The position numbers and the translations under genes were made by a program. A DNA stretch of 6,859 bases from Acidobacteriaceae bacterium (GTDB lineage: Bacteria > Acidobacteriota > Terriglobia > Terriglobales > Acidobacteriaceae): the NCBI GenBank assembly GCA_003132825.1, contig PKYX01000474.1, positions 1,090 to 7,948 of the forward strand. Reading direction: 5' to 3'. Under the pieces are notes generated by a model. That model saw only the letters and a program-made list of their open reading frames with translations. It was not told the DNA's origin and made no database searches. Below, one piece after another: positions 1 to 4,729 of the stretch; the stretch's first letter is position 1; every line of letters begins with the position of its first letter.

Positions 1-272
1 TAGAGGGGCAGCAAACCCCACCAAGTGCCACGTGTCTCCCAATCCAGCCCGCGCCAGATGCGCAGGATCAGTACTACGCTCACGATCGGAAAGTACATGC
101 CAATCGAACGCAGGGCATCGGCTGTCCAAATTCGCCAGAGCAGCGCCCCGGCCAGCAACAACAGTCCCGAGAAGCCGATGACCAGCCACGGCAGCAGGGG
201 CCGCCATCCAGGTTGACGCCACTCGGTGTCGGAGAAGGAGGTTCGCTCGCGGATCTGCAGGCTCGATGCCAT
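1..272 (-). CDS. xrtJ: Exosortase, XrtJ-like, N-terminal part (runs off the left edge)
   Basis: An open frame of 90 codons without a stop runs from the ATG at 272 to the window edge, so only the N-terminus is present. The first 25 residues are polar and Trp/Arg-rich. A hydrophobic segment follows at about residues 26-46 (LPWLVIGFSGLLLLAGALLW) and a second at about 57-72, followed by RIWRGLDWETRGTWWGLLPL. This fits the start of a polytopic inner-membrane exosortase, a transpeptidase-like cysteine protease that cuts C-terminal sorting tails from exported proteins. The catalytic Cys, Arg and His lie beyond the edge and cannot be checked. The strongest argument is context: 22 bases upstream is a PExPT-CTERM protein, the tail type that I recall being assigned to exosortase J of Acidobacteriota. 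A weak AGGG precedes the ATG by six bases. Another multi-pass membrane protein remains possible; the XrtJ subtype is inferred. Confidence 0.72.
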   Translation of the reverse strand, partial: MASSLQIRERTSFSDTEWRQPGWRPLLPWLVIGFSGLLLLAGALLWRIWTADALRSIGMYFPIVSVVLILRIWRGLDWETRGTWWGLLPL

Positions 273-294
273 TCGCCCTGAGAGAATCGGCGGA

Positions 295-492
295 CTAGAG
301 TTCCTGCCGGCGGGCGAGAATCGAGATCAGTTTCTTCTTCAGGGGAATGTAGCAGGCGCCGGCCGCGCCAATCAGGCCAAGGATGGCCGTGGGGTTTTCC
401 GGAGAATCAACGCAACCGCCTTGCGCGTGAAGAGGAAATGCGGCCAACAAGAAAAGACCGAGATACGCGTAGCGGAAATAAGCCTTCGTCAT
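295..492 (-). CDS. Short PExPT-CTERM sorting-tail protein (65 aa)
   Basis: The ATG at 492 is chosen because GGAGG lies seven bases upstream; a longer frame from 534 has no such site and would put 14 polar residues before the signal peptide. Residues 1-23 form a signal peptide (K3 and R7, then LGLFLLAAF, ending LHA with cleavage likely before Q24). Residues 24-30 (QGGCVDS) are the only spacer. PENPT occupies 31-35, a hydrophobic stretch spans 36-51, and a basic tail KKKLISILARR ends at 62. This order of motif, membrane helix and Arg/Lys cluster is the classic exosortase sorting signal in its PExPT form. The adjacent exosortase gene downstream is the expected processing enzyme. There is no body domain: after signal peptidase and exosortase cleavage only about ten residues would be left, including C27. 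A surface-structure role is therefore unlikely; a regulator, chaperone or decoy for the exosortase is possible but unproven. Confidence 0.85.
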   Translation of the reverse strand: MTKAYFRYAYLGLFLLAAFPLHAQGGCVDSPENPTAILGLIGAAGACYIPLKKKLISILARRQEL

Positions 493-511
493 TCTGCCAC
501 CTCCTGGCAAA
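493..511 (-). promoter_or_regulatory. Ribosome binding site held in a hairpin loop before the PExPT-CTERM gene
   Basis: On the minus-strand mRNA the bases just before the ATG read UGCCA-GGAGG-UGGCA-GA-AUG. UGCCA and UGGCA (plus-strand 505-509 and 495-499) are exact complements, and the five-base loop is the Shine-Dalgarno itself. Two further pairs (a U-G and a U-A) can extend the stem to seven, ending right at the start codon. GGA in a hairpin loop is the shape recognised by CsrA/RsmA-type translational regulators, so this may be a control point. The fold is predicted by eye, and the link to a CsrA-like protein is inference. Confidence 0.5.
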
Positions 512-527
512 CTAATCTTCACCCCAA

Positions 528-549
528 TGTGCACCTGGCAGTGTGCACA
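528..549. promoter_or_regulatory. 22-base dyad TGTGCAC-N8-GTGCACA
   Basis: Perfect seven-base arms at 528-534 and 543-549 are separated by eight bases. GTGCAC is itself a palindrome, so the element is also a direct repeat (TGTGCAC at 528-534 and 542-548). It lies 36 to 57 bases upstream of the PExPT-CTERM start. It could be a dimeric repressor or activator site for the minus-strand pair, or a hairpin in their 5' leader if transcription starts further upstream near 562. It does not match the CRP/FNR spacing. Confidence 0.45.
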
Positions 550-568
550 ATTACTATGTACCAGAAGG

Positions 569-597
569 ATAATACCAATGCGCAGATTTCCTAGTAA
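569..597 (-). promoter_or_regulatory. Candidate promoter for the exosortase pair
   Basis: Read on the minus strand, TATTAT (574 to 569, five of six matches to TATAAT) lies 17 bases after TTACTA (597 to 592, only three of six matches to TTGACA). Transcription would start near 562, giving a leader of about 70 bases that contains both the 22-base dyad and the hairpin around the ribosome binding site. I looked for the GG-N10-GC core of sigma-54 promoters, which drive some PEP-CTERM loci, and found none with correct spacing. The weak -35 keeps this tentative. Confidence 0.25.
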
Positions 598-602
598 CTA
601 CA

Positions 603-616
603 CTGACTCCCGTCAG
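603..616. repeat. Inverted repeat CTGAC-TCCC-GTCAG
   Basis: Exact five-base arms with a four-base loop, in the middle of the divergent intergenic region. There is no T run on either side, so it is unlikely to be an intrinsic terminator. It could be a small operator for either divergent unit, or chance. Confidence 0.3.
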
Positions 617-658
617 ATTCTACCTTACGTCGTACAGAAATTTCGACTATCCTCGCGA

Positions 659-678
659 CTGTTCTATTTCTGTAACAG
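659..678. repeat. Inverted repeat CTGTT-N10-AACAG upstream of the first lipoprotein
   Basis: Exact five-base arms with ten bases between them, centred about 52 bases before the TTG start of the first NHL lipoprotein. Spacing and place suit an operator of a dimeric regulator. I could not place a convincing -35/-10 pair around it, so its role is open. Confidence 0.3.
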
Positions 679-706
679 CTTTGTATTCAGACTTTAGATT
701 CAAACT

Positions 707-713
707 AGGAGAG
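707..713 (+). promoter_or_regulatory. Shine-Dalgarno AGGAGAG supporting a TTG start
   Basis: AGGAGAG ends seven bases before the TTG at 721. The alternative ATG at 766 has no purine-rich site upstream. This match is the reason for starting the first lipoprotein at TTG. Confidence 0.6.
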
Positions 714-720
714 CTGTCTT

Positions 721-2643
721 TTGTTTGCGGAGCCCAAGTTAGAATCTACCCTCCGATCGGCTGTGATGGGGTCCGCGCAAGGGTCTTTTTTTTGTTCCTC
801 GAGTGCAAGTTCACTCCTGCGGGTAGTGCCTGCTCTCGCCGGCCTCTGTTTACTGATTAGTATTCTTTCGAGCTGCGGCGGCGGGCTTAGTAAGCCAGGA
901 TTTAACCCCACACTTAGCGGCATGGTGCACGGCGGGCAGCAGGGCGTCTCTGGCTCAACCATTCAGCTCTATGCCGCAGGCACTACCGGTTACGGTTCGG
1001 CCGGCACGCCTTTGCTGACGAAAACCGTAACCAGCAACGGGGCGGGCAGCTTCGCGATTACCGGGGACTACTCCTGCCCGTCGGCTGCCACCCAGGTTTA
1101 TATCGTTGCCACCGGCGGCAACCCCGGTCTCGCCCTGGGAACCAACAACAGCGCTCTGACCATGATGGCGGCGCTTGGCCCCTGCGGCAATCTGACGTCC
1201 TCGACGTTCATATATATCGACGAAGTGACGACCGTGGCCTCGGTTTACGCTCTGGCGCCCTTCATGAGTACCGGAGGGGGCAAGAATCTCGGCGCGACCA
1301 GCACGAATGCGCAAGGCCTGGCCAACGCCTTTGCCACGGTGAACAACCTGGTGAATACCGCTCAGGGCACCGCCCCGGGACCGAACCTGCCCGCCGGAGC
1401 GACCGCGCCGACCGCCGAGCTGAACACTCTGGCCGATCTCATGTCCCTCTGCGTCAATACGAGCAGCCTGGTGGGCGTGTGCACGACCCTATTTGCGGCT
1501 GCCACACCGCTCGGATTGAGCGTCCCGACCAACACGATTGACGCATTGCTCGATATCGTGCTCAACCCCGGACACAACGTGAGCACGCTGTTCACCCTGT
1601 TGATCGGGATCGTCCCCTTCGAGCCGACACTCGCCGCGGCACCGAACGACTGGACGATGGCGATCAACTACACCGGTGGGGGCCTGAATGCTCCAAAGAG
1701 CATTGCCGTCGATGGCTCGGGAGATGTCTGGGCAGCCAATGGCGGCAATAACAGCATCAGCGAGTTCTCAAGTAGTGGCAAAGCGATTTCTGGCTCTGCG
1801 GGTTACACCGGCGGCGGCCTGAATGCTCCCTGGGGCATCGCCATCGACACTTCAGGCAACGTATGGATCACGGATCCGATCGCGATCGGCAGTGGCGCCT
1901 TGTCCAAGTTCTCGGGCACCGGCAGCGCTATGTCCGGTTCCTCAGGTTATACCGGCAACGGGCTGAGCGACCCCTTCGGTGTGGCGATCAACTCCACTGG
2001 CGTCGCCTGGACGGCCAACGTAAGCACCACGAGCGCATTCACCAATACTGGAGGTACGCAATCCGGCTCACCGTATGGTCCTCCCGGAGCGCATAACTAC
2101 TACAACATCGCGGTCGACAACTCCGGCAATGTTTGGGCGGCCGACAAGGAGAACCCTGGCGACGTGGAAAAGTTCACCAGTAGCGGCGCGGTGGTCGCGA
2201 GCTACACCGCAGGCCCGCAAAACGCAACCTGGGGCGTCGCGATTGACAGCACTGCTCACGTGTGGCTGTCGAACAGCGGCAACAACAGTGTGACCCAACT
2301 CAACAGCACCGGTACCTTGGTCGCCAATCACACCGGCGGCGGTCTCAGCACTCCCCAGGGTATTGCCGTCGACGGCCTGGGCAACGTCTGGGTGGCCAAT
2401 AACGCCGGCAAGAGCGTCACCGAGCTGAACAACAGCGGTGCGGCGTTTTCACCGACCACAGGTTTTCTCGGGGGCGCAATGAATTCCCCGTTCAGCTTGG
2501 CCATTGATGGTTCGGGAAACGTTTGGGTCAGCAACAACGCTAGCGGGAGCAACAGTGTGACGGAGATCGTGGGCGCGGCGGCACCGGTCGTGACTCCGCT
2601 TGCCCTGGCGGTCAAGAACAGTACGCTCGGCAAGCGGCCGTGA
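721..2643 (+). CDS. Lipoprotein with seven-repeat NHL/Vgb-type beta-propeller, first copy (640 aa)
   Basis: A predicted exported lipoprotein. A hydrophobic stretch at residues 35-49 leads to the lipobox LSSC, with lipidation expected at C52. Residues 64-131 resemble a carboxypeptidase-regulatory-like beta module (GMVHGGQQGVSGSTIQLYAAG onward, without an active site). Residues 140-310 are a helical domain with TTVASVYALAPFM and GLANAFATVNNLV. Cysteines 119, 155, 244 and 254 are matched in the paralogue downstream. Residues 317-622 hold seven repeats of about 44 residues with the core IAVDxSGNVWVxN, typical of NHL/Vgb-like propellers. The tail is TPLALAVKNSTLGKRP. Blade 3 has lost the GNVW core (it reads TGVAWTA) and blade 5 reads TAHVW. 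Streptogramin lyase also uses this fold, but no such catalytic residues were identified, so a binding or scaffold role outside the cytoplasm is more likely. The start could also be the ATG at 766, which leaves the lipobox intact. Confidence 0.88.
   Translation: MFAEPKLESTLRSAVMGSAQGSFFCSSSASSLLRVVPALAGLCLLISILSSCGGGLSKPGFNPTLSGMVHGGQQGVSGSTIQLYAAGTTGYGSAGTPLLTKTVTSNGAGSFAITGDYSCPSAATQVYIVATGGNPGLALGTNNSALTMMAALGPCGNLTSSTFIYIDEVTTVASVYALAPFMSTGGGKNLGATSTNAQGLANAFATVNNLVNTAQGTAPGPNLPAGATAPTAELNTLADLMSLCVNTSSLVGVCTTLFAAATPLGLSVPTNTIDALLDIVLNPGHNVSTLFTLLIGIVPFEPTLAAAPNDWTMAINYTGGGLNAPKSIAVDGSGDVWAANGGNNSISEFSSSGKAISGSAGYTGGGLNAPWGIAIDTSGNVWITDPIAIGSGALSKFSGTGSAMSGSSGYTGNGLSDPFGVAINSTGVAWTANVSTTSAFTNTGGTQSGSPYGPPGAHNYYNIAVDNSGNVWAADKENPGDVEKFTSSGAVVASYTAGPQNATWGVAIDSTAHVWLSNSGNNSVTQLNSTGTLVANHTGGGLSTPQGIAVDGLGNVWVANNAGKSVTELNNSGAAFSPTTGFLGGAMNSPFSLAIDGSGNVWVSNNASGSNSVTEIVGAAAPVVTPLALAVKNSTLGKRP
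786..793 (+). repeat. Run of eight T within the signal-peptide region
   Basis: Eight consecutive T residues lie 65 bases into the first lipoprotein gene, encoding S22-F23-F24-C25, upstream of the lipobox. A homopolymer of this length is notable in an otherwise GC-rich coding sequence. Loss or gain of one T would stop synthesis of the lipoprotein, so the tract could act as a slippage switch; it could also simply be a chance run. Confidence 0.6.
1669..2586 (+). repeat. Seven NHL-type repeats in the first lipoprotein
   Basis: Blades at residues 317-361, 362-409, 410-453, 454-494, 495-536, 537-581 and 582-622. Each opens with a form of YTGGGLxxP, followed by the core I-A-V/I-D-x-S-G-N-V-W and then S-V-T-E-L/F. 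Blades 1 and 2 share the exact DNA stretch GGCCTGAATGCTCC about 132 bases apart, suggesting recent duplication or gene conversion between them. Blade 4 lacks the TGGG opening and begins PPGAHNYYN. Confidence 0.85.
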
Positions 2644-2701
2644 AGCCGAAGGCACTGAGTGCGCCAGATCCACCGGCACCGGCGCGCTGCTCACCCTCAC
2701 C

Positions 2702-4579
2702 ATGAAAAAACTCCATTCTAGTTGGGTGGCTTGGTGGCTGACCTTGGCCCTGCCCCTGGCTGGATGCGGAGGTGGCTCGGTCTCAACCGCGGGGCCGTCG
2801 TCTCCGTCTCTGCCTCCGGCTCCGCCTACGCCCGCCGCAGTAGTTCTCGAAGGAGTTGTTCACAGTGGCCAGGCGGCCGTGTCCGGCGCCTTGGTTCAGA
2901 TCTATGCTGCCGGGAGTAGTGGATACGGGTCGACGGCGACCGCCCTGCTTTCCACTCCGGCGAAGACCGACTCCGCGGGAAGTTTCGAGGTCACCGCCAG
3001 CTTCACCTGCCCCTCCTCGTCGTCTCCGATTTATCTGGTGGCTCGGGGTGGCAATCCCGGCCTGGCGGCAGGAACCAACAATCCCGCGCTGGCATTGATG
3101 GTCGCACTCGGCCCCTGCGCGGGCGTCAGCGCTTCGACCGTCATCTTGATCAACGAAACGACCACGGCCGCTTCCGTTTGGGCGCTGGCTCAGTTTATGA
3201 ACCCGGGGGCGAATGTAGGCGCGAGCAGCGCCAACCCCCAAGGTTTAGCCAATGCTTTCGCCGTGGTCAACAGTCTGGTGAACATCGCCACCGGCGTCGC
3301 GCCCGGTCCGGCGCTTCCCGCGGGAGCGGTTGCGCCCGCGCCGGAGCTGAACACGCTGGCGAATATCCTCAACAGTTGCGCGGGCTCGAACGGGAGCACC
3401 GGGGAATGCGCTCAGTTGTTCGCCGCCGTGACTCCGAGCGGTGGCACCCAGCCGACGGACACGATCGATGCGGCGTTGGACATTGCCCTGAACCCGGGCC
3501 AGAACCCAGGGGCGCTCTACAACCTTCAATCCGTCGGGTCGCCTTTCCAGCCGAGGCTGAGCGGGGCTCCGACCGACTGGACCATGGTTGTCAACTACGC
3601 GGGCGGCGGCTTGAACGGGCCTGCGTCGGTCGCGATCGACCAGTCGGGCAACGTCTGGATCGCCGACTATTACGGAGCCGTCACGGAACTCTCGCCGCTA
3701 GGACAGGCTTTGTCCCCCTCCGGCGGCTTCACGGGCGGCGGGCTCAATGAAAGCTATGGTCTCGCGATCGATGCCGGTGGAAATGTGTGGGTGACGAACC
3801 AGCAAAGCCCGGGATCGGTCAACGGAGGCCTGGGGAGCGTCACCGAGCTCGGTTCGAGCGGACAGGTTCTGTCCGGCAGCGGTGGCTTTTCGGGCGGCGG
3901 TGTTGATTTTCCGGTTGCCGTAGCCGCCGATTCTTCGGGGAACATCTGGATCTCAAACTATGGGGTCTCGACAGCAACCGTGCTCTCAAATGCCGGAACC
4001 GCCCTCTCGAGCGCCCAGGGCTACGGCAGCGGGGAGCTAAATTTTCCGGTGGCGATCGCCATCGACGCCGAGCAAAACGCTTGGCTCGCCAATCAGGGCG
4101 CGACCACGGTGACCAGCATCTCGTCGGATGGCTCGCAGGTCAACCAGGTGCCCTGCTGCAATGGCCCTTCCGCCCTGGCCATCGACGGGCATGGAAATAC
4201 CTGGGTCGCCAATTTCTATGGCAACAGCGTGAGTGAGCTGTCGGCCACCGGCGACGTACTCTCGAACGGATACACGGGTGGCGGCTTGCTCCGTCCGCAA
4301 GGTATTGCCGTGGATGGAAAAGGCAACGTCTGGGTGACCAACTACCACGGCAATTCCATCACGGAACTGGCAGGGGCCGACGGGACCTCACCCGGCTCTG
4401 CGCTCTCCCCCGCCGGCGGATTCGGCCAAGCCGCGGGATTGAGCCTGCCTTTCGCCTTGGCCATCGATCGCAGCGGCAATCTGTGGGTTTCGAATTTCGC
4501 CGGCAACACCGTCACTGAGTCGATCGGCGCTGCCGCTCCCGTGAAGACGCCGCTTCTGGGCCCGGCACAGGAGCCCTGA
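2702..4579 (+). CDS. Lipoprotein with seven-repeat NHL/Vgb-type beta-propeller, second copy (625 aa)
   Basis: A paralogue of the gene 58 bases upstream, alike over its whole length (about half the residues identical by eye). The ATG at 2702 is chosen because MKKLHSSWVAWWLTLALPL followed by AGC is a textbook lipoprotein signal with lipobox LAGC (C22). The frame is open back to 2600 but that extension has no signal character and overlaps the first gene. No Shine-Dalgarno precedes the ATG, so translation may be coupled to the upstream gene. A Pro/Ser-rich linker spans 31-46 and a beta module 47-117. The helical domain at 120-290 has cysteines 103, 129, 206 and 216 at equivalent places, including the C-x9-C pair. 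Seven propeller repeats span 299-613. Blade 5 opens with vicinal cysteines (VPCCNG), absent from the first copy. Likely anchored in the envelope; the ligand is unknown. Confidence 0.9.
   Translation: MKKLHSSWVAWWLTLALPLAGCGGGSVSTAGPSSPSLPPAPPTPAAVVLEGVVHSGQAAVSGALVQIYAAGSSGYGSTATALLSTPAKTDSAGSFEVTASFTCPSSSSPIYLVARGGNPGLAAGTNNPALALMVALGPCAGVSASTVILINETTTAASVWALAQFMNPGANVGASSANPQGLANAFAVVNSLVNIATGVAPGPALPAGAVAPAPELNTLANILNSCAGSNGSTGECAQLFAAVTPSGGTQPTDTIDAALDIALNPGQNPGALYNLQSVGSPFQPRLSGAPTDWTMVVNYAGGGLNGPASVAIDQSGNVWIADYYGAVTELSPLGQALSPSGGFTGGGLNESYGLAIDAGGNVWVTNQQSPGSVNGGLGSVTELGSSGQVLSGSGGFSGGGVDFPVAVAADSSGNIWISNYGVSTATVLSNAGTALSSAQGYGSGELNFPVAIAIDAEQNAWLANQGATTVTSISSDGSQVNQVPCCNGPSALAIDGHGNTWVANFYGNSVSELSATGDVLSNGYTGGGLLRPQGIAVDGKGNVWVTNYHGNSITELAGADGTSPGSALSPAGGFGQAAGLSLPFALAIDRSGNLWVSNFAGNTVTESIGAAAPVKTPLLGPAQEP
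3596..4540 (+). repeat. Seven NHL-type repeats in the second lipoprotein
   Basis: Blades at residues 299-342, 343-395, 396-440, 441-482, 483-523, 524-573 and 574-613. The core V/I-A-I-D-x-x-G-N-V-W is kept in most; blade 4 reads AEQNAW. Blades 2 and 6 carry extra loop residues (53 and 50 instead of about 44), with the SPGSVNGGLG insertion in blade 2. Blade 6 shares exact DNA segments (GGTATTGCCGT and GGCAACGTCTGGGTG) with blade 6 of the first copy, so blade order was conserved when the gene duplicated. Confidence 0.85.
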
Positions 4580-4729
4580 GACCGCCGCGATCCGGTGTGT
4601 CGAAACCACGGCAGGGCAACCGAGACTCAGCTCGCTCGTCCCTTCGGCACGGGTAAGTTGGCCCAGAAAGCGGTCGGAGACAATACCCGCTTGACGTGAT
4701 TTCAATATGACCACTACGATTCGTGAGAA
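4580..4729. other. Intergenic gap between second lipoprotein and MocR-type regulator
   Basis: 150 bases without a gene. No hairpin followed by a T run is visible, so no intrinsic terminator for the lipoprotein pair can be named. Only the promoter at its right end is supported. Confidence 0.5.
4691..4720 (+). promoter_or_regulatory. Candidate promoter for the MocR-type regulator, near-leaderless
   Basis: TTGACG at 4691-4696 (five of six matches to the sigma-70 -35 box) and TACGAT at 4715-4720 (four of six to the -10 box) are 18 bases apart. A transcript would begin near 4726-4729, next to or just before the ATG at 4730. No Shine-Dalgarno is present, which agrees with leaderless initiation. 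Confidence 0.45.

Noticed and set aside
25..594. Plus-strand open frames of 63 and 122 residues at the left edge
   Set aside because: They are antisense to the exosortase and PExPT-CTERM genes, show no hydrophobic or domain pattern, and have no convincing ribosome binding site.
493..600. Sigma-54 promoter for the exosortase pair
   Set aside because: GG and GC dinucleotides are present (for example TGGTAC followed by TTGTGC on the minus strand) but not at the required ten-base spacing.
2600..2701. Upstream extension of the second lipoprotein
   Set aside because: The added 34 residues are charged, overlap the end of the first gene and would bury an ideal lipoprotein signal peptide inside the protein.
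721..4579. Propeller lipoproteins as substrates of the neighbouring exosortase
   Set aside because: Neither C-terminus has a PExPT or PEP motif, a membrane helix or a basic cluster; both have lipoboxes instead.
721..4579. Virginiamycin B (streptogramin) lyase function for the propellers
   Set aside because: The repeat family is the same fold, but the extra domains, lipobox and lack of recognisable catalytic residues argue against assigning the lyase activity.
4580..4729. Direct repeats (TGAC and CGTGA pairs) as MocR operator sites
   Set aside because: Matches of four or five bases at irregular spacing are expected by chance; no longer repeat is visible.
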